64,000 nt of DNA from the NCBI RefSeq assembly GCF_003254055.1, contig NZ_QKZT01000018.1, positions 1 to 64,000 of the forward strand, written 5' to 3'. This document shows positions 8,946 through 16,391 of the stretch, piece by piece (within the stretch, counting starts at the first letter, position 1; each line of letters starts with the position of its first letter). This DNA is from Algoriphagus chordae. Its GTDB lineage: Bacteria > Bacteroidota > Bacteroidia > Cytophagales > Cyclobacteriaceae. A program made the translations under genes and the position numbers. The notes under the pieces were generated by a model. It was not told where the DNA came from. It did no database searches and saw nothing but the letters and a program-made list of their open reading frames with translations.

Positions 8946-10322
8946 ATGGAAGAGCCTAAAGCCAGGAAGAAAAACAAAAGCCAATTCATTCGATTTTTGC
9001 TGTACATCGGCAATCGCTTTGACTTGCACGAAGGCAAAGAAGATGAGCTGGCGACGATAGAATACATCAGCAAAAACGTGGAATTCAAAGGCGCAAATCT
9101 CTGGATTTTGATCTTTGCGATTCTCGTAGCCTCGGTTGGATTGAATGTAAATTCCACTGCAGTCATCATCGGAGCCATGCTCATTTCGCCCCTGATGGGT
9201 CCCATTATGGGAATCGGAATGGCGGCAGGAATCAATGATTTTGACTTGCTAAAACGCTCTCTAAGAAATCTCGGAGTGGCCGTATTTATTGCGATTTTGA
9301 CATCCTCGATTTACTTCAGTTTTACTCCTCTCGACGATGCCCAATCTGAGCTGCTCGCGCGGACAGAGCCGACGATTTGGGATGTGCTTATTGCACTCTT
9401 CGGAGGACTTGCCGGAATCATCGCCGGCTCCAGAAAAGAGAAAAGTAATGCCATTCCAGGTGTAGCAATTGCTACGGCTTTGATGCCTCCACTCTGCACG
9501 GCTGGCTATGGATTGGCCACTATGAATCCCTACTATTTTTTGGGAGCTTTCTACCTGTTTTTCATCAATTCGGTTTTCATCTCCCTATCGACTTACCTCA
9601 TCGTTCGCTTCATGAAATATCCCAAAAAGGAATTCATGGACAACAAAAGAGAAAAAAGAGTGCAGACCTACATTACCCTTTTCACCATACTGACGATAGT
9701 ACCGAGTGTGTACTTGGCTTACGGTATTGTGGTGAGATCTTTTTGGGAGGAGCAGGCCAAAACTTTTATCACAAATGAATTCGTATTTCCAAAAACCCAG
9801 GTGCTGAATTCAGAACTCAGCTATAGCACAGATCCTCGTCTGATCAAAATCAATCTTATCGGAGAGGTAATCGATGATCGGGACATTGCCTCTCTTCGAG
9901 AAAAAGTGAAAAGCAATGGCTTCGAAAATACCGAGCTGCAAATCAATCAAAGTGGAAGCCGAGGCACTGACATGAATGTGTTACGTTCGGATATCCTAAA
10001 AGACCTCTATGAGCGAAACGAGCGACTCATCCAAGATAAGGATGAAAAAATATCCCTGCTGGAAAACGAAGTTGCCAACTATGGACAGGTACGTCTGCTG
10101 GGGAATGAAATCGCCAATGAAGCTAAAATCAATCACCCAACACTGAAGAAATTCACCCTGAACCGTTCTATGGTGAGCGATCTAGACAATAAAACCACTG
10201 ACACCCTGCTCCTCGCCTATGCTCAGTTTGCAAAAAAACCTAGTGCCATTGAAACTACTAAACTAACCGACTGGCTTAAACTTCGGACCAAATCTGACAC
10301 AGTTGCTCTTATCTTATATTAA
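8946..10322 (+). CDS. DUF389 (TIGR00341-like) integral membrane protein
   Basis: Residues about 45-240 hold six membrane segments and the DUF389 signatures NSTAVIIGAMLISPLMGPIM, GGLAGIIAGSR and GVAIATALMPPLCTAGYGLA. The family occurs in bacteria and archaea; its function is unknown. A seventh membrane segment near residue 245 leads to a soluble C-terminal half with a BON-like alpha/beta segment, a short coiled coil (LYERNERLIQDKDEKISLLE) and a final alpha/beta portion. I chose the ATG at 8946 (MEEPKARKKNKSQF). An in-frame TTG at 8919 overlaps the likely -7 promoter box and is less plausible. The gene is monocistronic and ends at a strong hairpin. Confidence 0.85.
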   Translation: MEEPKARKKNKSQFIRFLLYIGNRFDLHEGKEDELATIEYISKNVEFKGANLWILIFAILVASVGLNVNSTAVIIGAMLISPLMGPIMGIGMAAGINDFDLLKRSLRNLGVAVFIAILTSSIYFSFTPLDDAQSELLARTEPTIWDVLIALFGGLAGIIAGSRKEKSNAIPGVAIATALMPPLCTAGYGLATMNPYYFLGAFYLFFINSVFISLSTYLIVRFMKYPKKEFMDNKREKRVQTYITLFTILTIVPSVYLAYGIVVRSFWEEQAKTFITNEFVFPKTQVLNSELSYSTDPRLIKINLIGEVIDDRDIASLREKVKSNGFENTELQINQSGSRGTDMNVLRSDILKDLYERNERLIQDKDEKISLLENEVANYGQVRLLGNEIANEAKINHPTLKKFTLNRSMVSDLDNKTTDTLLLAYAQFAKKPSAIETTKLTDWLKLRTKSDTVALILY

Positions 10323-10333
10323 TTTTTTGAACA

Positions 10334-10374
10334 ATGTAAAAAGCCAAAATCAGCTCTCATTTGGCTTTTTACAT
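10334..10374. terminator. Bidirectional terminator
   Basis: A 15-bp perfect stem (ATGTAAAAAGCCAAA at 10334-10348, complement at 10360-10374) with an 11-base loop is flanked by T runs on both strands. It lies between the convergent DUF389 and outer-membrane barrel genes. Confidence 0.8.
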
Positions 10375-10402
10375 CGTTTTCATCCTATTTTCTCGATTTT
10401 CA

Positions 10403-11110
10403 TTACTTTTTGGATGATCGTTTCCAATTGCCAGTATTTAAGCCATATCCTACAAAAACACCAAAAAAGCTTCCCTTTGTCTCCTGAGTTACTTCGCCTA
10501 ATACCACACCGTTTGAAATCAAAGGATTGGTATAGTTATTTAAACCGGTGATCCCTTGCTGGTATCTCAGCCCAAGCAAAAAGTAATTATCCTTCTTAGT
10601 CATAAACTTCTTGCCCACATCTAGTCTGATCGCCGTACCGATCTTATTGATCTGCTCTAATGTGGATTCACCTGAGCCATCAAACCCATTCATTGCCCCC
10701 ATCGAAGTACTAGTTGACAGAGTCAACCCGGGTTGTACATAAAACCCAGGCTTTTTAATGCTAAAATTATATCTCCCACCAATAGAGAAAGAAGGGGTAT
10801 ATGCCGGCGGAACTATCGATCGAAAAAGATAAAATTCATTTGTTGGATTTTTGATCTCATTTCTCATCCCATTTCTGTAAAACCCAAATTCTGAATACAA
10901 ATCCCATTTTTCAGAAATTGGAAATAAAAGACTTAACCCCGCATTTCCCCCAATACTATTTTCCATAGGCACTTTACTCCCATCAACAGAATTAGTGGCA
11001 GAAGAAAAAGAACTGATAGCTCCAGCAGTTATTTCAACGGAAACATTCCTTTGGGCAAAAGCAGAAACTGATAAGAACAGGAATAAGGTAACTAGTAAAG
11101 AATTTTTCAT
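10403..11110 (-). CDS. Secreted outer-membrane beta-barrel protein
   Basis: The 235-residue product starts with a signal peptide (MKNSLLVTLFLFLSVSAFAQ, cleavage after AFA). The rest alternates aromatic and polar residues as expected for an eight-stranded barrel of the OMP_b-brl type: SIGGNAGLSLLFPISEKWDL, SIGGRYNFSIKKPGFYVQPG and YFLLGLRYQQGITG are candidate strand pairs. It ends GVFVGYGLNTGNWKRSSKK rather than with a terminal Phe. No partner gene is adjacent, and its role is unknown. Confidence 0.7.
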   Translation of the reverse strand: MKNSLLVTLFLFLSVSAFAQRNVSVEITAGAISSFSSATNSVDGSKVPMENSIGGNAGLSLLFPISEKWDLYSEFGFYRNGMRNEIKNPTNEFYLFRSIVPPAYTPSFSIGGRYNFSIKKPGFYVQPGLTLSTSTSMGAMNGFDGSGESTLEQINKIGTAIRLDVGKKFMTKKDNYFLLGLRYQQGITGLNNYTNPLISNGVVLGEVTQETKGSFFGVFVGYGLNTGNWKRSSKK

Positions 11111-11284
11111 GACTTGTGGTATTAGATGTTTGTAAAAGAGTTATACAATCAAAAATAACTTTAGGTAAGCATCCTTCCAGAAACAAAGTCTAAATTTTTC
11201 TTAATCAGTTAGTTAAAAAATCTTATCAAACATATTTACTAAATTTAAAACCTTGAACAAGTCCGACTCAACCCCCTTTCACTT

Positions 11285-11740
11285 ATGAAAAAGCTATTCT
11301 TATTAATTATCATCGGGTTTTCAGTTAGCTCCTATTCTTTTGCCCAAAATGAGACCTACGACCCTGAACTAGCTGCAGAAGTCGATGCAGACGAATATGG
11401 AATGAGAAAATACGTCATCGCCTTTCTTTATCGCGGAGACAAAGTCGATGAATACTCCGAACAAGAACGTACGGAAATCCAAGCTGGTCATATGGCGAAT
11501 ATCAACCGACTAGCAGAAGAAGGTAAAATGGTGATGGCTGGACCTTTCTTTGGAAATGAGGAATTGCGTGGGCTATTCTTTTTTGCAGTGGAAAGCCTAG
11601 AAGAAGCTCAGGAACTAACAGCAACCGATCCTGCCGTCAAAGCAGGCGTACTGCGAATGGATCTAAAGGAATGGTATGGCTCCGCTGCGTTGATGCTGAT
11701 GGTGGAGATGCACAGTCGTGTGGCAAAGACAGAGATTTAA
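11285..11740 (+). CDS. Secreted YCII-domain protein
   Basis: A signal peptide (residues 1-21, MKKLFLLIIIGFSVSSYSFA) precedes a YCII-type ferredoxin-like domain: KYVIAFLYRGDKVDEYSEQE, then HMANINRLAEEGKMVMAGPF with the conserved His, then FFAVESLEEAQELTATDPAV and the closing MDLKEWYG. YCII proteins are small presumed enzymes or ligand-binding proteins. Export is unusual for the fold but common in Bacteroidota. The gene has its own upstream spacer and converges on glsA with a 4-base gap. Confidence 0.8.
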   Translation: MKKLFLLIIIGFSVSSYSFAQNETYDPELAAEVDADEYGMRKYVIAFLYRGDKVDEYSEQERTEIQAGHMANINRLAEEGKMVMAGPFFGNEELRGLFFFAVESLEEAQELTATDPAVKAGVLRMDLKEWYGSAALMLMVEMHSRVAKTEI

Positions 11741-11744
11741 GCTT

Positions 11745-12659
11745 TTAAAACAAAGAGAATGACAACTTATCTGTCAATAGCTCCAACGCACGAATCGCTT
11801 TGACGGAATTGCCTTTTTCATTGAGTTCTGGGCTCCACACCGCAATACTGAACTTATGGGGCATCACAGCAGCCACGCCTCCCCCTACTCCGGATTTACC
11901 TGGTAGCCCTACTCTGTACGCAAACTCTCCTGCCTCATCATAGAATCCACAAGTCAACATTAGTGCATTGATACGTCTTGCACTACTTTCAGATAGAATC
12001 TGTCTATTGGCGAAAATAGAATAGCCGTCATTAGCCAGAAAGGAAAAGGATTTGGCTAGATCCACGCAGCTCATCTCCATAGCACACTGGGAAAAATATA
12101 CCTCCAGCACCTGATCTATCGGGTTGTTGAAATTTTTAAAGGACTTGAGAAAATAAGCCAAGGCCGTATTTCGCTCACCGTGATTCTTTTCTGAACTCTG
12201 TACTTCAGGATTGATTTTCACGCATGTTGCACCCGACAGTTCATTAATAAAATCAGTAATCTGATCAATTGGATTTTCAAATTTGCTGCACAAGGCATCA
12301 GTGATCACCAAGGCTCCCGCATTGATAAAGGGATTCCTTGGAATGCCCTTTTCATATTCCAACTGAGCGATAGAATTGAAAGGATCACCACTTGGTTCCA
12401 CATTCACGCGCGACCAAAGCTTAGTATTGAATACATTAAAAACCATGGTAAGCGTATGAACCTTGCTGATACTTTGGATGGAAAAAGGGATTTGATGATC
12501 TCCTACCCCATATACATTCCCTTTGAGATCCACCAAGGCTATCCCAAACTGATTTGGGTCCACATTTCCAATTTCAGGAATGTAGTCTGCGACCTTGCCC
12601 CTAAGGTTCTCCTCCTGCACCTCTCGGTACACTTCTTCAATTAGCTGTTGATAGTCCAT
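11745..12659 (-). CDS. glsA: Glutaminase
   Basis: This 304-residue enzyme hydrolyses glutamine to glutamate and ammonia. It has the serine-dependent glutaminase motifs PFSIQSISKVHTL (catalytic Ser-x-x-Lys), EPSGDPFNSI, NPFINAGALVI and, near the end, VGLPGKSGVGGGV. I chose the ATG at 12657-12659 (MDYQQLIEEVYREVQE), which matches the family start. The frame stays open for another 45 codons upstream, but that part is translated from a palindromic repeat and is not protein-like. It is monocistronic. Confidence 0.93.
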   Translation of the reverse strand: MDYQQLIEEVYREVQEENLRGKVADYIPEIGNVDPNQFGIALVDLKGNVYGVGDHQIPFSIQSISKVHTLTMVFNVFNTKLWSRVNVEPSGDPFNSIAQLEYEKGIPRNPFINAGALVITDALCSKFENPIDQITDFINELSGATCVKINPEVQSSEKNHGERNTALAYFLKSFKNFNNPIDQVLEVYFSQCAMEMSCVDLAKSFSFLANDGYSIFANRQILSESSARRINALMLTCGFYDEAGEFAYRVGLPGKSGVGGGVAAVMPHKFSIAVWSPELNEKGNSVKAIRALELLTDKLSFSLF

Positions 12660-12713
12660 TTGAGAAAAGTGTGGAAAATTGGCGGAGAATGAAAGAGTTT
12701 TGTGAGAAAAGCT

Positions 12714-12762
12714 GGAAGACGGGAGACCGAAGACAGAAGGCCGCTTCGGTACCCCGTCTTCC
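12714..12762. repeat. GACGGGAGACCGAAG-family palindrome
   Basis: Arms of 19 bases (12714-12732, 12744-12762) match at 17 positions around an 11-base centre. The same arm motif recurs at 32140-32183, 12989-13035 and 42464-42488. It is intergenic, just upstream of the glsA start. Confidence 0.75.
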
Positions 12763-12844
12763 GTCTCTCTTTTAAATAGTAAAAGCACTTGCAAGTTCTG
12801 CCAGAGTTTAAGGAAAAGATGGAAAGAGTAAAATAGAACCTACT

Positions 12845-12975
12845 TGGCCTTGGCCTTGCTCGGCCACCGGAGAAATCTAGGTGCAGGGTTGGGAGGAGAA
12901 AGTGCGGGATCTCCGCACTTTCTCCTCCCAACCAAAAATAAATACCCTTGGTCACCGAGCTTGCCGAGGTGTTTT
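12845..12975. repeat. Long-hairpin intergenic element, copy 1
   Basis: The core is a perfect 21-bp inverted repeat (12887-12907, 12913-12933) whose apex reads GCGG-GATCT-CCGC. It is flanked by GGCCTTGCTCGGCCACC on the left and GGTCACCGAGCTTGCCGAGG on the right. Copies with the same plan lie at 21612-21760 and 60960-61112. The spacer 12660-13155 holds this element plus two GACCGAAG palindromes and no gene. Confidence 0.75.
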
Positions 12976-12988
12976 GAATTAACTCTCT

Positions 12989-13026
12989 GGAAGACCGTAT
13001 CGCTCTTCGGTCTTCCGTCTTCGGTC
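12989..13026. repeat. GACCGAAG-family repeat, second copy in the glsA-padR spacer
   Basis: GGAAGACCG (12989-12997) pairs with CGGTCTTCC (13008-13016), and the motif continues into GTCTTCGGTCC. Together with 12714-12762 it brackets the long-hairpin element. Confidence 0.6.
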
Positions 13027-13121
13027 CTAATTTCATACTGTTACAAGTTCATGCTTTTTTAATCACAAGAAATGGTTGAATAAAAACCATACCTCAGATT
13101 CTTATGTATGTAATATTTTTA

Positions 13122-13129
13122 TATATTTG
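13122..13129 (+). promoter_or_regulatory. Probable -7 box of the padR operon
   Basis: TATATTTG matches the Bacteroidota -7 consensus TAnnTTTG, 27 bases before the padR ATG. No clear -33 TTTG is seen at the expected distance. Confidence 0.5.
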
Positions 13130-13155
13130 GTTTAGCTAGGCAATACAGCGAAATC

Positions 13156-13503
13156 ATGTCAAATAACAATCTAATTAAAGGCTCACTGCAAACGATCATT
13201 CTAAAACTCTTGGAAGAGAATGAACGCATGTATGGCTACGAAATCACCCAGCGAGTAAAAGAACTGACTGAAGGTGAAATCAAAATCACCGAAGGAGCAC
13301 TCTACCCTGCTTTGCACAAGCTGGAAGCCGAAGGGCTACTCAGCACAGAAATACAGCAGGTGGACAACCGCGTGCGGAAATATTACAGCCTAACCAAAGA
13401 CGGCCAAAAGGAAGTCACTAGTAAAATGTCTGAGTTGCAAGGTTTCGTGGAAAACCTCCAGCGTATCCTTACTCCAGACCTTAAACCTGGTTTTAACATT
13501 TGA
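13156..13503 (+). CDS. PadR-family transcriptional regulator
   Basis: The 115-residue protein is a PadR winged helix: LIKGSLQTIILKLLEENERM is helix 1, YGYEITQRVKELTEGEIKIT leads into the recognition helix, then EGALYPALHKLEAEGLLSTE and the wing VDNRVRKYYSLTKDGQKEV. PadR proteins repress neighbouring genes, often membrane or efflux genes. It is the first of five genes. The next begins 19 bases after its stop, so it probably autoregulates the operon. The inducer is unknown. Confidence 0.92.
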   Translation: MSNNNLIKGSLQTIILKLLEENERMYGYEITQRVKELTEGEIKITEGALYPALHKLEAEGLLSTEIQQVDNRVRKYYSLTKDGQKEVTSKMSELQGFVENLQRILTPDLKPGFNI

Positions 13504-13522
13504 TTTTTTTAACGTGACAACT

Positions 13523-14212
13523 ATGAGAAAACTTACGGAAGAAGAATTAACCTTAATTCAGAAGTCAATTATCCGAAAAGAAATCTCGGCTACGGAGCTT
13601 CTGGGTGAGATCCATGATCATTACGTGACTCACTTGGAAACCCTTCCAGTGTCTGATTTCCATGCCGAACTTTCACTACTCGATCAAAAATGGACTCAGG
13701 ATTATTGCAAACAACTTCAGCGTGATTTACAAAATTCGATCAATAAGTCAATTCGTTCCTTGCAATGGCAATTAGCAAAAAGCTATTTCTCTTGGCCTAG
13801 AATGATATTTACTTCTATTCTTGTTGTCTTAATAGCAACTCTAATCAATCTTTTAGCCTGGGACTTCCAGCTAATCGTATTACTTATTCCACTAGTATTT
13901 TTGATTGCACTTGGAATCATCATTTCAGTAAGGACTCATAGAAAAAACAAAGCGATAAAGAAGTTATTCAATTTCAAGAATTCTGGAATTTTCATTTTAT
14001 CCTTTCAGAGCTCTAATTTTATCAGCCACGTAATTTGGCCTGTTCACTCGTTGAATTTATTTATTTTGGCACCAAGAATCTGGGGTATGCATGATGTAGT
14101 GGCTGTTTACATCATCAATATGATCTGTATACTATTTGGAGCTTATCTTATTCTTCATTCCCTTACAATTTTTGAAGCCTGGAAGATCAAATCTAAAACT
14201 TCGCTGATATGA
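13523..14212 (+). CDS. Four-helix membrane protein with HAAS-like N-terminal domain, paralogue 1
   Basis: The cytosolic N-terminus (residues 1-75) is helical: RKLTEEELTLIQKSIIRKEI, then ATELLGEIHDHYVTHLE, reminiscent of the HAAS domains encoded next to PadR regulators. About four membrane helices follow, and the protein ends AWKIKSKTSLI. The ATG at 13523 gives MRKLTEEE, parallel to MRQLSEQE in the next gene; an in-frame GTG at 13514 is less likely. Its stop overlaps the next start (ATGA). The last 23 coding bases shared with paralogue 2 are identical (14177-14199 and 14851-14873), a sign of recent duplication or gene conversion. Function unknown. Confidence 0.7.
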   Translation: MRKLTEEELTLIQKSIIRKEISATELLGEIHDHYVTHLETLPVSDFHAELSLLDQKWTQDYCKQLQRDLQNSINKSIRSLQWQLAKSYFSWPRMIFTSILVVLIATLINLLAWDFQLIVLLIPLVFLIALGIIISVRTHRKNKAIKKLFNFKNSGIFILSFQSSNFISHVIWPVHSLNLFILAPRIWGMHDVVAVYIINMICILFGAYLILHSLTIFEAWKIKSKTSLI

Positions 14213-14886
14213 GACAGCTATCAGAACAGGAACTTGATCAGGTAAAAAGAGCTATTGCCGCCAAGGAATTGACTTCTGCGGAAATCCTATTGGAGATCTA
14301 TGACCACTATGTAAGTCATTTGGAAAGCGTTGAAAGCTTAAAATTCGAGGAAGAATTATTTGAATTAGAGCAAAAGTTCAAGTATAGTCACTGCCATGCA
14401 CTTCAGGCAAAATTTCTACAAGCTTCAAAAAAGGAGATTTTCAACCTTCAGTGGTCAATTTTCAAGACTTACTTCACTTGGCCAAGGATTGTGGCTACGG
14501 CTGTATTTGTTGCTATCCTGATTTTCGTTTGGAACACTATTGACTCTCAAACACAAATCAAAGCGATAGTTCTAGTAACGATAATATGCATTTTATCATC
14601 TATTGGTTTTTACATCAATTCATTTCGAAAAGCTAGGGGATTTAAAAAGCTCATAAAAAGCAACAAAACGATTGAATCTTCCTACGCAAGCACAATAATG
14701 GTTCAAGGCATGCTAATGCAGTCGCTTTTTCATATTCTGTTTTTTGTGCCTAATCTAGGTTTTGCCAATATCATCGAAAGTGAATACTTCGGTCCAATTA
14801 GTTTATGCATATTTTTCATTTATATCAGTCTTACACTGACTCTTATTAGAGCCTGGAAGATCAAATCTAAAACCGCACTGATATGA
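14209..14886 (+). CDS. Four-helix membrane protein with HAAS-like N-terminal domain, paralogue 2
   Basis: The 225-residue protein repeats the plan of paralogue 1: RQLSEQELDQVKRAIAAKEL, TSAEILLEIYDHYVSHLES, a WSIFKTYFTWPR motif before the first membrane helix (paralogue 1 has WQLAKSYFSWPR), about four helices, and the ending AWKIKSKTALI. Both neighbours are joined by ATGA overlaps, so the four membrane proteins are probably made in fixed proportion. No enzymatic motif is visible. Confidence 0.7.
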   Translation: MRQLSEQELDQVKRAIAAKELTSAEILLEIYDHYVSHLESVESLKFEEELFELEQKFKYSHCHALQAKFLQASKKEIFNLQWSIFKTYFTWPRIVATAVFVAILIFVWNTIDSQTQIKAIVLVTIICILSSIGFYINSFRKARGFKKLIKSNKTIESSYASTIMVQGMLMQSLFHILFFVPNLGFANIIESEYFGPISLCIFFIYISLTLTLIRAWKIKSKTALI

Positions 14887-15506
14887 AACTCTCCTCCGAC
14901 CAAATCTCCCGAATTCAATCCTCTTTTTCTCTCGGAAACATCTTCTATGATGATATCAGAGCAGAACTGGTAGATCACTTTGCAACTGAGATTGAAGAAA
15001 AGATGGACGCGAGTACATCCTTCGATATACTGCTCCAAGAAAAACTTAATGGATTTGACCAGAAGAAATTTCAACGAACTCTCCTACTTCAAAGTCATGT
15101 AGGAATGCTGAAAGCTATTTTCAAAAAAATGCTTTCTTTTTGGCTGCTCTTTAAAGTAGTGTTCATGACCTACATAATTGGGGGTATTGTTAATCTTTTC
15201 TCCACCTATACTCCTGAATTCGCCGAGCAGGTTTTGAAGACAAGCTTTATTTTAACATTACTGGCACTTGCTATAATTGGATTGATAAGAACCAGATTGC
15301 TTAAAAACTCCCAAATCGTGGCAGCAGGAAATACATTGTTTATGGTCGCGATGCTAAGTCAGTTTGCATTACAAACAGAATGGTTGCAATGGACTGGATT
15401 TAGCAATCAATCCTTGTTATATGCTTTTGCCTTTTGGTTTTGCCTGCTATTAGTTGCAGGATTTAGAGTACTTTCAGGAACAGTCAAAAGAGTACAGCTT
15501 GTATGA
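14883..15506 (+). CDS. Membrane protein with HAAS-like N-terminal domain, paralogue 3
   Basis: At 207 residues it is the shortest of the four. It starts KLSSDQISRIQSSFSLGNIF, then YDDIRAELVDHFATEIEEKM, which keeps the D-H pair of the other members (DHY, DHY, DHF, DHV). About four membrane helices follow from residue 85. It diverges from paralogues 1 and 2 in the helices and lacks their C-terminal motif. ATGA overlaps join it to both neighbours. Confidence 0.65.
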   Translation: MKLSSDQISRIQSSFSLGNIFYDDIRAELVDHFATEIEEKMDASTSFDILLQEKLNGFDQKKFQRTLLLQSHVGMLKAIFKKMLSFWLLFKVVFMTYIIGGIVNLFSTYTPEFAEQVLKTSFILTLLALAIIGLIRTRLLKNSQIVAAGNTLFMVAMLSQFALQTEWLQWTGFSNQSLLYAFAFWFCLLLVAGFRVLSGTVKRVQLV

Positions 15507-16204
15507 AATTATCCCCTTCCCAAATTGACACCCTCAAAAAACTGATTTCCTATAAAGGCTATCCTGAGATCGATTTGCAATATGAGATCCTGGATCATGT
15601 GGCTTGCAAGGTGGAAGTGCTTTTGGAAGAAAAGCCAGACATGAAACTTGACGATGCTTTCCGAAAAGTTCATGGGGAATTCGGGATTTTCGGGTTTTCT
15701 GATTTGGCAGAGTCCTATACCAAAAGTATAGAAAGACGCTATCGAAGATGTTTTTGGGAAGAGTTCAAAGCACTTTTCACTAGCTATAGAATTATCTACC
15801 CTATAATAGTAACATTTATTCTTTATTGGCTAAGTGTCAATTTCAAACTTTTCGGAGAGCAAGTAAGCCTACCTTTATGGGGAGGTGTTTACATTATAGG
15901 TGCAGCTTTCATCTTACTTGGTTTTTATTTGACAGTTAGCAAAGGTCTTAAGAACTATGTGTCCTATAGAAGTTCGGGAAATTCTTTTGCTTTTTTCAAC
16001 CTCATGATGCAAATCAGCATATTTGGAATGCGCAGATTAGAAAACCCATACTACAATTTTGATTTTAGCCCTCAAAGCATTTTGACTTGGTTATCAGTTC
16101 TGGCTATTTCCGCATGCTTTATATGTATCTTTTTAATCCCACGTGTCCTCAACAGATCCATCGCGGAAACCAAAAAGCTACAAGCGATCTACGAAGCAGC
16201 CTAA
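15503..16204 (+). CDS. Membrane protein with HAAS-like N-terminal domain, paralogue 4
   Basis: The 233-residue protein starts KLSPSQIDTLKKLISYKGYP, then EIDLQYEILDHVACKVEVLL. Its N-terminal helical part reaches residue 85 and carries the longest amphipathic segment of the four. About four membrane helices follow, with a charged C-terminal tail (IPRVLNRSIAETKKLQAIYE). It is the last gene of the padR operon. Nothing gene-like follows in the 160 bases before the typA promoter. Confidence 0.65.
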   Translation: MKLSPSQIDTLKKLISYKGYPEIDLQYEILDHVACKVEVLLEEKPDMKLDDAFRKVHGEFGIFGFSDLAESYTKSIERRYRRCFWEEFKALFTSYRIIYPIIVTFILYWLSVNFKLFGEQVSLPLWGGVYIIGAAFILLGFYLTVSKGLKNYVSYRSSGNSFAFFNLMMQISIFGMRRLENPYYNFDFSPQSILTWLSVLAISACFICIFLIPRVLNRSIAETKKLQAIYEAA

Positions 16205-16364
16205 CATAGAATTTCCGTGTCCTCAACTGATAAGGCCACAACTTTTCCTTCTAACCCAAAAGTAGAAGGGAAATCAATCCATATTTAATAGAGGTAATTG
16301 GAGGCATAGGGACACTTAACACTAAACTTCACAGGTAGATAACCTTACTCCAAATTTTTATTTG

Positions 16365-16372
16365 TACTTTTG
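16365..16372 (+). promoter_or_regulatory. -7 box of typA
   Basis: TACTTTTG followed by C fits the TAnnTTTG(C) consensus and lies 19 bases before the ATG at 16392. The -33 region is not obvious. Confidence 0.55.
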
Positions 16373-16391
16373 CAGCCTCAATAAGCAAACC

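Noticed and set aside
12641..13062. Open frames on both strands upstream of glsA
   Set aside because: They are translations of palindromic repeats; the arms read through the sequence in both directions, which explains the lack of stops.
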